Positions 35,535 to 44,571 of a stretch of DNA of 64,000 nt are shown here, piece after piece. The notes under the pieces were generated by a model, which was given only the letters and a program-made list of their open reading frames with translations, did not search any database and was not told the DNA's origin. The translations under genes were made by a program, and so were the position numbers. The stretch comes from Alphaproteobacteria bacterium (GTDB lineage Bacteria; Pseudomonadota; Alphaproteobacteria; Rhodobacterales; Rhodobacteraceae), in contig JAUHZO010000022.1 of NCBI GenBank assembly GCA_030425925.1, positions 1 through 64,000 of the forward strand. The letters are read 5' to 3'. Numbering within the stretch: the first letter of the stretch is position 1; each line of letters starts with the position of its first letter.

Positions 35535-36895
35535 ACGCGCTTCTGGACAAGGTGCGCGGCGGGTCGCTGTCGGCGCGGGTCATACGGTCTTCGATGCTGA
35601 CAGTGGGCGGGTTCGGGTTCAGCCAGCTGGTCCGGCTGGCGTCGAACCTGATCCTGACCCGCCTGCTTTTTCCCGAAGCCTTTGGCCTGATGGCGCTGGT
35701 GCAGGTGTTCCTGATGGGCCTTGGCCAGCTGTCGGATGTCGGCGTGACACCGGCCATCCTGCAATCGCGCCGCGGCGACGAACGCGCGTTTCTCGATACC
35801 GCCTGGACGATCCAGGTGATCCGCGGTGCGCTGCTGTGGCTGCTGGCCTGTGGTGCCGCGCTGCCGCTGGCCTGGGTCTATGACGAACCGCTGCTGAGCC
35901 AGCTTTTGCCGGTCTCGGCGCTGACGCTGCTGATCTCGGGCTTTCGGCCGACGCGGATGGTCACCGCGAACCGCCATCTGCTGATGGGTAGGGTCACGCT
36001 GGTCGACATGTCGGTGCAGGTGATCGGGGTCGGTCTGGCCGTGCTTCTGGCCTGGGTGACCGGATCGGTCTGGGCGCTGGCGGTCTCGGGCGTGATCGGC
36101 GCGCTGGCCGAGGTGCTGATCGCCTGGATCGTCCTGCCGGGGGCGCGCGACCGGCTGCGCTGGGAACGCCGTGCCGCGCAAGAGCTGATCGGGTTCGGAA
36201 AATGGGTGTTCCTGGCCACTGTCTGCGGTTTTGTCTTTACCCAGGCCGACAAGGTTCTGATCGGCAAATGGGTGCCGCTGGACGTCTTCGGGGCCTACAA
36301 TATCGGCTTTTTTCTGGCGGCGTTCCCGATGATGCTGGGGGGGATGGTCACGACAAAGATCCTGATCCCGATCTACCGCGAAACCCCGCCCACGGAAAGC
36401 CGCGCCAATTTCGTCAAGCTGCGCAGGATGCGCTTTGCCGTCACCTCCCTGCTGATGGTGCTGATCGCCTGTTTTGCCTCGGCCGGGGCCTGGCTGGTCG
36501 ACCTGCTGTACGACCCGCGCTATGCGCTGGCCGGCGGGGTGGTGGTGGTGCTGGCCTGCGCGCAGATGCCCATGCTGATCGTGCAGACCTATGACCAGGC
36601 CGCACTGGCGGCCGGCGATTCCCGGCGGTTCTTCGTTCTGGCGGCCATCCGCGCCGTGCTGATGGTGGCCTGTGTGATCACCGGGCTCGAGACCGCGGGC
36701 CTGTTCGGTGCGCTGATCGGGCAGGGGGCCGCCTATCTGCTGGCCTATCCCGCGGTGGTCTGGCTGGCGCGCCGCATGGGGGCCTGGGATCCGCTGCACG
36801 ATCTGGTCTTTGCGCTGGCCGGTCTTGCCGCAGCGGCGGCGGCGATATGGCTGAACTGGGCGTCAATTGTGGCACTTTTGGGGAAAACGGCCTGA
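35531..36895 (+). CDS. Polysaccharide flippase, Wzx/PST family
   Basis: A 454-residue integral membrane protein with about 12-14 hydrophobic segments and the N-terminal signature SMLTVGGFGFSQLVRLASNLILTRLLFPEAFG of lipopolysaccharide biosynthesis/O-antigen flippases is visible across residues 21-52 (key parts: GGFGFSQLVRL, LTRLLFPEAFG). It should move undecaprenyl-linked repeat units, or a related glycoconjugate, across the inner membrane. It is coupled to the upstream GT2 gene by a 4-base overlap. No Wzy polymerase was recognised in the window. Confidence 0.88.
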   Translation: MNALLDKVRGGSLSARVIRSSMLTVGGFGFSQLVRLASNLILTRLLFPEAFGLMALVQVFLMGLGQLSDVGVTPAILQSRRGDERAFLDTAWTIQVIRGALLWLLACGAALPLAWVYDEPLLSQLLPVSALTLLISGFRPTRMVTANRHLLMGRVTLVDMSVQVIGVGLAVLLAWVTGSVWALAVSGVIGALAEVLIAWIVLPGARDRLRWERRAAQELIGFGKWVFLATVCGFVFTQADKVLIGKWVPLDVFGAYNIGFFLAAFPMMLGGMVTTKILIPIYRETPPTESRANFVKLRRMRFAVTSLLMVLIACFASAGAWLVDLLYDPRYALAGGVVVVLACAQMPMLIVQTYDQAALAAGDSRRFFVLAAIRAVLMVACVITGLETAGLFGALIGQGAAYLLAYPAVVWLARRMGAWDPLHDLVFALAGLAAAAAAIWLNWASIVALLGKTA

Positions 36896-37075
36896 TCTCT
36901 ATCCGTTCCGGACCGGCAACAAATCTGCTATGCCCAAAGACTGTTGACACAACCGGCAAGACCAGGGGGGGATACCCCTTTGAATGCGGCTTTTATCCGG
37001 ATGGATACCTAAAAAACGCCGTATTTGTTGCGCATTTCTCCCTCAGAGTCGGGGGCGTCGCAGGTGGCGGGGTAA

Positions 37076-40000
37076 ATGGATATGACGAACGACCATCAGA
37101 GCGGGATCGGCGAGAACGATATCGCCATTGTCGGCATGGCGGCGCATCTGCCGGGTGCGCCGGACATACACGCCTATTGGCGCAACCTGCGCGACGGTGT
37201 CTCGTCGATCCGCCGTCTGAGCGAAGAAGAGCTTCTGGACGCGGGCGAAGACCCGGGCCTGATGCGCCATCGCGACTACGTGCCCTTCGCCGCACCGCTG
37301 GACGGGTTCGAGATGTTCGATGCAGAGTTCTTCGGCTTTTCGCCGAAGGAGGCTGCGATCATGGATCCGCAGCACCGCCAGTTCCTGGAAACCGCCTGGG
37401 AAGCGCTCGAGACCGCGGGCCATGTGCCCGAGAATTTCCCCGGCCAGGTTGGTGTGTTCGCGGGCTGCGGCATGGGCAGTTATTTCTATTTCAACGTCTG
37501 CTCGAACCCGGATCTGGTCGAGAACACGGGCATGTTCCTGCTGCGCCATACCGGCAACGACAAGGATTTCCTGTCCACCCGCCTGTCTCATGTGCTGGAC
37601 CTGCACGGCCCGTCGATCAACCTGCAGACCGCTTGCTCCACCTCGCTGGTGGCGACGCATTACGCCTGCCAGGCGCTGCTGAACGGCGAATGCGACATGG
37701 CGATTGCGGGTGGTGTCACGGTGGAACTGCCGCAGGGCCGCGGTTATCTCTACAAGGAAAACGAGATCCTGTCGCCGGACGGGGCCTGCAACGCCTTCGA
37801 CCACCGCGCGCAGGGCACCGTCTTCGGGTCGGGCGCCGGCGTCGTGGTGCTGCGGCGCGCGTCGGATGCGCTGGCGGATGGCGATCACATCTGGGCCGTG
37901 ATCAAGGGCAGCGCCGTCAACAATGACGGCGCGCAAAAGGCGGGCTATCTGGCGCCGTCCGTGGATGGTCAGGCGACGGCGGTGGCCGAAGCGCAGGCGG
38001 TGGCGGGGATTACATCGGACACGGTGGATTATGTCGAATGCCATGGCACCGGCACCTATCTGGGCGATCCGATCGAGGTGGCGGCGCTGACCCAGGCGTT
38101 CCGCGAAAGCGCTGAGACGGTGGGCCATTGCCGCATCGGCAGTGTCAAGACCAATATCGGTCATCTTGACACCGCCGCCGGGGTGGCGTCGCTGATCAAG
38201 GCCTCGCTGGCGCTGTCGTACCGGCAGATGCCGCCTTCGCTGGGCTTCGAGGCCCCAAACCCCGCCATCGATTTCGAAACCTCGCCGTTCCGCGTCAATG
38301 ACCGGCTGCAGGACTGGCCGCAGCGCGGCCATCCCCGCCGCGCCGGGGTGAACTCGCTGGGTGTGGGCGGGACAAATGCGCATGTGGTGCTGGAAGAGGC
38401 ACCTGCGCGCGGGGCGTCCGATGCATCGGACTGGCCGTTCCAGATCCTGACCCTGTCGGCGCGCAGCAAGACCGCGCTGGACGAGGGCGCGGCCCGTCTG
38501 GCCCGGCATCTGCGCACCCATCCCGAGCAGGATCTGGCCGATGTGGCCTGGACCCTGCAACAGGGCCGCCGCGCCTTTGAAAAGCGTCGCGTGATCGTTG
38601 CCGAAAGCCATGAGGAGGCCGCGCGCCTGCTGGAAGAGGACAACCCGCGCCGGGTGCATTCGCACACCGCGCTGGAGTCGCCGGAAACGGTGTTCATGTT
38701 CCCCGGCGGCGGCGCGCAATATGCCGGCATGGCGCGCGACCTGTACGAGACCGAGCCGGTCTTTGCCGAATGGATGGATCGCGGGCTCGACCACCTTGCC
38801 ACGCTGACCGACGCCGATATCCGGACGCTCTGGCTGCCGGCCGAGGCGGACACGCAAGAGGCCGACGAGGCGCTGCGCCGGCCCTCGCTGCAACTGCCGC
38901 TGATCCTGATCGTCGAATACGCGCTGGCGCAGCTCTGGATCAGCTGGGGCGTGCGCCCGGTGGCGCTGACCGGTCATTCCATGGGTGAGAACACCGCCGC
39001 CTGTCTGGCCGGCGTGATGTCCTTCGAGGATTGCATCGGCCTGGTGCATCTGCGCGGCACGCTTTTCGACACGGTCGAGACCGGCGGCATGCTGTCGGTC
39101 AACCTGCCCGCCGAGGTGCTGGAAACCCGTCTGGGCGACGCGCTGGATCTTGCCGTGGTCAATGCGCCCGAAATCTCGGTGGCGTCCGGACCGCGCGCCG
39201 CGCTCGACGCGCTGCAGGCCGAACTCGAGGACGACGGCATCGAGTGCCAGCGCATCGCCATCGACATTGCCGCGCATTCGCGGATGCTGGAACCGATCCT
39301 CGACCGGTTCCGCGCCTATCTGCAGTCGATCCCGCTGCAGGCCCCGCAGATTCCCCTGACCTCGAATCGCACCGGTGCCCTGATGACCGACGCACAGGCG
39401 ACCGATCCGGAGTACTGGGTCGACCACCTGCGCGGCACCGTGCATTTTGCCGATTGCGTGGGCGCGGTGGCCGCGCCCAACCGCATCCTGCTGGAATGCG
39501 GGCCTGGCAAGGCGCTGTCCTCGCTGGCGCGGCAGCATCCGGACGTGCAGGCCAATCAGGTTCTGTCCTCGCTGCGCCATCCGCAGGACGCCATCGCCGA
39601 TGACAAGCACATGTTCGAGGTGCTGGGCCGTCTCTGGGCGCTGGGCGCGCAGATCGACTGGGACCAGATCTGGGGCGAGGCAAGGCGGAGCCGCGTGGTC
39701 CTGCCCACCTATGCCTTTCAGCGCAGCCCCTATTTCATTGCACCGGGCAAGGCCGCGGCCGAGCCCGCGCCGCAATTCCTCATGCGCACCGACGACATCT
39801 CGGACTGGGGCTGGAAGCCGGTCTGGCGGCCACGGTCCGCGGCGGTCGAGATCGACGTGGCGGGCAATCTGGCCGAGGCCGACCCGCAATGCTGGCTGAT
39901 GCTCATGGACGAGACCGGCCTGGCCGATCGCTGCGCGGCACGGTTGCGCGCTGCAGGGCATCGGGTGGTCGAACTGCGCCCGGGCGACAGCTTCATGCGG

Positions 40001-43000
40001 GTGGGCGACGACGCCTATGTGCTGGCGCCGGAACATGGCCGCGACGGCTATGACCTGTTGTTGCAGGACCTGGTGGCGCGCGGTCTGGCCCCGACGCGGA
40101 TCGCGCAGTTCTGGCTGGTCACCGAAGGCGAGGGGCACCGCCCCGGCTCCAGCTTCTTTCACCGGGTGCAGGAACAGGGCTTTTACGCGCTGCTCTTCCT
40201 TGCCCAGGCGCTGGAGGGTGAAGGCCTGGCCGAGGACGTGCATGTCACCGTCATCACCAACGGCGCGGCCCGCGTCCGGGACGAGGCGCTGCCGCATCCC
40301 GCCAAGGCAACCATCGCCGGGCCGGCGCGGGTGATCCCGCAGGAAATGCCCGGGCTGACGGTTTCGACGCTGGACATCGAACTGCCGCAGCAGGCCGCCG
40401 CGCCGTTCTGGTCGCGCCGCCGGGCGCAGGCGCAGCTGGACGAGGCCCGCGCCGGGCTGGCCCTGCGCGTGCTCGAGGACCTGCTGGCCGAGCCTTCGGG
40501 CTGCATCGCCGCCCTGCGTTCCGATCGCCGCTTCGAATGCGCGATGAAACCGGTGGCGCTGGAGGCACCCGCCGCCCCTGCCGACAGCGCGGTGACGCTG
40601 ATCACCGGCGGTTTTGGCGGCATCGGGCTGAGCATCGCTCAGGATCTGGCCCGACGCGGCGGCAAGCTGGTTCTGGTGGCCCGCCGGGCGCTGCCGCCGC
40701 GCGCCGACTGGCCCGATTACCTGGCCCGCCACGCCCCGCAGGACCGCATTGCGCGCCGCATCCGCGCCGTGCAGGATCTCGAAGCCGCCGGCGGCGAGGT
40801 GCTGGTGGTGGCCGCCGATGTCTGCAACCGCGACCAGATGCACGCCGTCCGCGCCGAGGCCGAAAAGCGGTTCGGCCGGATCACCGCCATCGTGCATGGC
40901 GCCGGTGTGGTGGACGATGCGCCGCTGATGACCAAGACGCCGGCCCGGATCGAGGACGTGTTCACGCCCAAGATCCACGGCACCGACGTGCTGGGCGACG
41001 TGTTCCCGGACGGCGCGGTGGACTGGATGGTGCTGTTCAGCTCCACCTCGACCGTGACGGCACCGGCCGGTCAGGTGGATTACGTCGCTGCCAACGAATA
41101 CCTCAACGCCTTTGCCCGCGCGCGGGCCGGTGGGCGCACCCGCGTCACCGCGATCAACTGGGGCATCTGGAACGAGGTCGGCATGGCCGCCGAGGCCGTG
41201 GCGGCCCGCGCGGGCGATCTGCCGAAGCCGCCGGTCACACCGGTGGATCTGCCGATGCTCGACACCGCCACCTTCGACAGCGAAGGCAACCGGGTGTTCC
41301 ACGCCAGCTATGATGCGCAGGACTGGTTCATCGACGAACACCGCACCCGCGCGGGCGACGCGCTGCTGCCGGGCACCGGCTATCTGACGCTGGCGGCGCA
41401 TGCCCTGCGAGCGCATCACGAAACCGGCCCGTTCGAACTGCGCGATCTGGACTTCCTGCGCCCGCTCCGCGTCGCCGACGGGGCCGCGCGCGACCTGCGG
41501 CTGCGCCTGACCCGCAGCGCCGACGGCTACGGGCTGGACGTGCTGGGGGATGCCACGCTGAACGGCCGCCGGGGTTTTGCGCTGGTGGCGCAGGGCGCGC
41601 TGTCGCTTTTGCCGATGCAGCGCCCTGCCGCGCTGGACCTGGGCGCGATCCGCAGCCGCTGCGGCGGCGGGGCTGTCGCCCCGTCCGGCAGCAAGCTGGC
41701 CGCGGCGCAAGAGGTGCTGCTGCGGTTCGGGCCGCGCTGGAAGGTGCTGGACAGCCGCGCGCTGGGCCAGGGCGAAGGCATTGCCGATCTGTCGCTGCCG
41801 CCCGAGGCGCAGGACGATGGCTGCCTGCTGCACCCGGCGCTTCTGGACATCGCCACCGGCTGGGCGATGGAGCTGATCGACGGCTGGCAGCCCAGCCATC
41901 TCTGGGCCCCGGTGCGCTATGGCCGGGTACGGGTGCACGCGCCCCTGCCAGACCGGATCACGTCTTGGGTGCGCAACGCCGCCGACAACCGGGCCGACGC
42001 GGAAACCGCCAGCTTCGATGTCACGATCTGCGACCGAGACGGCAATGTGGTGATCGAGGTGACCGGCTTTACCATCCGCAAGCTGCCGTCGCTCGACATC
42101 CTCAAGACCGCGCCGCGGCTGACCGCCGCCGAGATGGAGTTTGACGATGCGCCCGACGCCGCCCAGCCGCTGTCGCCCGCCGAAGAGCGGCTGGCGCACA
42201 ACCTGACCCAGGGCATCCTGCCCGCCGAGGGCGTACAAGCGTTTCACCGCGCGCTTGCGCTGGGCCTGCCGCAGGTGGTTGTCTCGTCGATGGACCTTGA
42301 TGCCCTGACCCGGCAGACCGCGGCCTCGACCGCCGAGACCGGCGTCAGCCAGAGCTTTGAACGCCCGCAACTCGACAGCGCCTATGCCGCGCCGGAAACC
42401 GAGATCGAGCGGCGTCTGGCGGGGTTCTGGGAAGACCTGCTGGGTGTGCAGAACGTGGGTGTCGAAGACAGCTTCTTCGACCTTGGCGGGCATTCGCTGA
42501 TTGCCGTGCGGCTCTTTGCCATGGTCAAGAAGACCTTCCGGGTCGAATTCCCGATCTCGGTGCTGTTCGAAGCACCGACCATCCGCAAATGCGCCGCGCT
42601 GATCGCCGCCGAAACCGGCGAGATCGCCGGGGCAGAGGGCGATGCCGGTGCCGCGCCCGCCGCCGCCCCCGAACGGCGCTTCAAGCATCTGGTGCCGATG
42701 CATGACGGCGATGGCGGCGCACGGCAGCCGTTCTTCCTGATCGCGGGCATGTTCGGCAACGTCCTGAACCTGCGCCATCTGGCACATCTTCTGGGCACCG
42801 ACCGGCCCTTCTATGGTCTTCAGGCGCGCGGCCTTTACGGCGGCGAGTCCCCGCACGAGACGATGGAAGAGGCCGCGGCCGACTACATCGCCGAGATGCG
42901 CCAGGTGCAGGCCACCGGGCCCTACATGGTGGGCGGCTTTTCCGGTGGCGGGATCACCGCCTACGAGATCGCCCGCCAGCTGGAGGCGATGGGCGAAACC

Positions 43001-43543
43001 GTGTCGCTGGTGGTGATGCTGGACACGCCGCTGCCGCGCCGCCGCCCGCTGGAATTGCGCGACCGGCTGATCATCCAGTGGCACGAGGCGCGGGCGCGCG
43101 GCCTGTCCTATCCGTTTGTCTGGGCCCGCAACCGCATTGCCTGGGAAATCGCCAAACGTCGCGACAAGGGCCAGACCGAGGCGCAGCACAGCTTCCACAA
43201 TGCCGAGATCGAGGCCGCCTTCTACCGCGCCATCGCCGCCTACCAGGTCCGCCCCTGGGACGGGCGTCTGGTGCTCTACCGCCCGCCGCTGACCGGCAAG
43301 TGGACGGTGTCGGGCGGGCGTCTGGTCAATTCCGAACGCAGTTACGTGCTGCCCGACAACGACTGGACCAGCGTCGCGCCGCAGGTCGAGGTGCACGAGG
43401 TGCCGGGCGATCACGACAGCATGGTGCTGGAGCCGAACGTGCGCGTTCTGGCGGCACAGATGCGCACCGCCATCGAGGCGGCCGAGGCACAGACCGGTGG
43501 CAAGGGCGAAGTTCTGCCCTTCCCGGCCCATGCGGCGGAGTAG
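37076..43543 (+). CDS. Type I polyketide synthase, KS-AT-KR-DH-ACP-TE
   Basis: A 2155-residue single-module PKS. Visible domains: ketosynthase about 14-440 (Cys187 in TACSTS, His323 in VECHGTGT, His363 in TNIGHLD); acyltransferase about 545-850 (Ser635 in GHSMGE; AAHS motif later); a linker with a structural KR-like half about 900-1165; ketoreductase about 1172-1375 (NADPH motif TGGFGGIG at 1177-1184, VDYVAANEY); dehydratase about 1405-1690 (His1422 in DEHRTRAGDALLPG, Asp in HPALLD); acyl carrier protein about 1770-1845 (Ser1807 in DLGGHSL); thioesterase about 1880-2140 (Ser1956 in GGFSGGG). All key residues are present, so one extension, ketoreduction, dehydration and release are predicted. 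The KR-before-DH order differs from the usual DH-KR. The starter and the extender are not decided by sequence. The GT2 gene follows after 3 bases. Confidence 0.93.
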   Translation: MDMTNDHQSGIGENDIAIVGMAAHLPGAPDIHAYWRNLRDGVSSIRRLSEEELLDAGEDPGLMRHRDYVPFAAPLDGFEMFDAEFFGFSPKEAAIMDPQHRQFLETAWEALETAGHVPENFPGQVGVFAGCGMGSYFYFNVCSNPDLVENTGMFLLRHTGNDKDFLSTRLSHVLDLHGPSINLQTACSTSLVATHYACQALLNGECDMAIAGGVTVELPQGRGYLYKENEILSPDGACNAFDHRAQGTVFGSGAGVVVLRRASDALADGDHIWAVIKGSAVNNDGAQKAGYLAPSVDGQATAVAEAQAVAGITSDTVDYVECHGTGTYLGDPIEVAALTQAFRESAETVGHCRIGSVKTNIGHLDTAAGVASLIKASLALSYRQMPPSLGFEAPNPAIDFETSPFRVNDRLQDWPQRGHPRRAGVNSLGVGGTNAHVVLEEAPARGASDASDWPFQILTLSARSKTALDEGAARLARHLRTHPEQDLADVAWTLQQGRRAFEKRRVIVAESHEEAARLLEEDNPRRVHSHTALESPETVFMFPGGGAQYAGMARDLYETEPVFAEWMDRGLDHLATLTDADIRTLWLPAEADTQEADEALRRPSLQLPLILIVEYALAQLWISWGVRPVALTGHSMGENTAACLAGVMSFEDCIGLVHLRGTLFDTVETGGMLSVNLPAEVLETRLGDALDLAVVNAPEISVASGPRAALDALQAELEDDGIECQRIAIDIAAHSRMLEPILDRFRAYLQSIPLQAPQIPLTSNRTGALMTDAQATDPEYWVDHLRGTVHFADCVGAVAAPNRILLECGPGKALSSLARQHPDVQANQVLSSLRHPQDAIADDKHMFEVLGRLWALGAQIDWDQIWGEARRSRVVLPTYAFQRSPYFIAPGKAAAEPAPQFLMRTDDISDWGWKPVWRPRSAAVEIDVAGNLAEADPQCWLMLMDETGLADRCAARLRAAGHRVVELRPGDSFMRVGDDAYVLAPEHGRDGYDLLLQDLVARGLAPTRIAQFWLVTEGEGHRPGSSFFHRVQEQGFYALLFLAQALEGEGLAEDVHVTVITNGAARVRDEALPHPAKATIAGPARVIPQEMPGLTVSTLDIELPQQAAAPFWSRRRAQAQLDEARAGLALRVLEDLLAEPSGCIAALRSDRRFECAMKPVALEAPAAPADSAVTLITGGFGGIGLSIAQDLARRGGKLVLVARRALPPRADWPDYLARHAPQDRIARRIRAVQDLEAAGGEVLVVAADVCNRDQMHAVRAEAEKRFGRITAIVHGAGVVDDAPLMTKTPARIEDVFTPKIHGTDVLGDVFPDGAVDWMVLFSSTSTVTAPAGQVDYVAANEYLNAFARARAGGRTRVTAINWGIWNEVGMAAEAVAARAGDLPKPPVTPVDLPMLDTATFDSEGNRVFHASYDAQDWFIDEHRTRAGDALLPGTGYLTLAAHALRAHHETGPFELRDLDFLRPLRVADGAARDLRLRLTRSADGYGLDVLGDATLNGRRGFALVAQGALSLLPMQRPAALDLGAIRSRCGGGAVAPSGSKLAAAQEVLLRFGPRWKVLDSRALGQGEGIADLSLPPEAQDDGCLLHPALLDIATGWAMELIDGWQPSHLWAPVRYGRVRVHAPLPDRITSWVRNAADNRADAETASFDVTICDRDGNVVIEVTGFTIRKLPSLDILKTAPRLTAAEMEFDDAPDAAQPLSPAEERLAHNLTQGILPAEGVQAFHRALALGLPQVVVSSMDLDALTRQTAASTAETGVSQSFERPQLDSAYAAPETEIERRLAGFWEDLLGVQNVGVEDSFFDLGGHSLIAVRLFAMVKKTFRVEFPISVLFEAPTIRKCAALIAAETGEIAGAEGDAGAAPAAAPERRFKHLVPMHDGDGGARQPFFLIAGMFGNVLNLRHLAHLLGTDRPFYGLQARGLYGGESPHETMEEAAADYIAEMRQVQATGPYMVGGFSGGGITAYEIARQLEAMGETVSLVVMLDTPLPRRRPLELRDRLIIQWHEARARGLSYPFVWARNRIAWEIAKRRDKGQTEAQHSFHNAEIEAAFYRAIAAYQVRPWDGRLVLYRPPLTGKWTVSGGRLVNSERSYVLPDNDWTSVAPQVEVHEVPGDHDSMVLEPNVRVLAAQMRTAIEAAEAQTGGKGEVLPFPAHAAE

Positions 43544-43546
43544 AGG

Positions 43547-44566
43547 ATGGCCCGGCTTCTTGTGGTTTCCCTGAACTACCGCACCGCGGACATGACCCTG
43601 CGTTCTGTCCGCGCGGCGCTGCGGGCGATGGACGGGCTCGACGCCGAACTGGTGATTGTCGACAACGATTCGCAGGACGGCTCTTACGAGATGCTGCGCG
43701 ACACCGTTGCCCGGGCCGACTGGGCGCAGGGCCATGCCGTGCGGGTGATCGCGTCGGGGCACAATGGCGGATTCGGCGCGGGCAACAATGTGGGCATTCG
43801 TGCCGGCATGTCCGACGGATCGCGCCCCGACTACGTGTACCTGCTGAACTCTGATGCCTTTCCCGCGCCGGACGCATTGCGGCGGCTGTGCCGGCATCTC
43901 GACACCCATCCCGAAGCCGGGTTTGCCGGCAGCTACATCCATGGCGAGGACGGCGCGCCGCATGTCACCGCCTTCCGCTTTCCGACGATCTGGTCGGAAC
44001 TGGAAGGCGCGGCACGGGTCGGGCCGATCTCGCGCCTGCTGCGGCACCGGATCGTGCCAATGGGTATACCCGAACACTCGCAGCCGGTGGACTGGCTGGC
44101 AGGGGCGTCGATCATGATGCGGCAGTCGGTGCTGGACGAGATCGGCCTGTTTGACGAGACGTTCTTTCTGTATTTCGAGGAAACCGAGCTTTGCCTGCGC
44201 GCCGCGCGCGCGGGCTACCAGACGCATTACGTGCGCGACAGCCATGTCGCGCATATCGGATCGGTCTCCACCGGCATGAAGCGCTGGACCCGGGTGCCGC
44301 AATTCTGGCTCGACAGCCGGTGGTACTATTTCCACAAGTCCCATGGCCGCGCCTATGCCGCGCTGGCCACGGGCCTGCATGTGATGGGCGGGCTGCTGTG
44401 GCGCCTGCGCCGCGTGCTGCAAGGCAAGGATCGCGCCGATCCGCCCGGGTTTCTGCGCGATCTTGTGAAACACGACCTCAGAGCGGTGCTCCGGCCCATG
44501 CCGGGAAAGCCGCAGGCGGTGCGCACACGGACCGTGTGCACCGCGGTTGAGGCAAGAGCGGAGTGA
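43547..44566 (+). CDS. Glycosyltransferase family 2 (rhamnosyltransferase-like)
   Basis: A 339-residue GT-A enzyme resembling WbbL-type rhamnosyltransferases: VVSLNYRTADMTLRSV, VIVDNDSQDGSYEML, GHNGGFGAGNNVGIR, LLNSDAFP, the acceptor-side LAGASIMMRQSVLDEIG and FFLYFEETELCLRA. It lies between the PKS (3-base gap) and the NRPS gene (stop within 6 bases of the NRPS start), so it is in the same transcript. It may glycosylate the polyketide/peptide product or add a sugar to the glycan repeat. Rhamnose is only the commonest donor for the group. Confidence 0.88.
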   Translation: MARLLVVSLNYRTADMTLRSVRAALRAMDGLDAELVIVDNDSQDGSYEMLRDTVARADWAQGHAVRVIASGHNGGFGAGNNVGIRAGMSDGSRPDYVYLLNSDAFPAPDALRRLCRHLDTHPEAGFAGSYIHGEDGAPHVTAFRFPTIWSELEGAARVGPISRLLRHRIVPMGIPEHSQPVDWLAGASIMMRQSVLDEIGLFDETFFLYFEETELCLRAARAGYQTHYVRDSHVAHIGSVSTGMKRWTRVPQFWLDSRWYYFHKSHGRAYAALATGLHVMGGLLWRLRRVLQGKDRADPPGFLRDLVKHDLRAVLRPMPGKPQAVRTRTVCTAVEARAE

Positions 44567-44571
44567 CGAAT

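Noticed and set aside
36944-36976. TTGACA upstream of the PKS as a promoter
   Set aside because: The nearest plausible -10 box (GATACC) lies 21 bases away, too far; the 180-base gap probably contains a promoter but I cannot place it.
37043-44473. Very long open frame (about 2476 codons) antisense to the PKS and GT2 genes
   Set aside because: It spans several real genes, has Arg/His/Gly-rich composition without domains, and arises because high-GC third positions on the sense strand suppress stops in this antisense frame.
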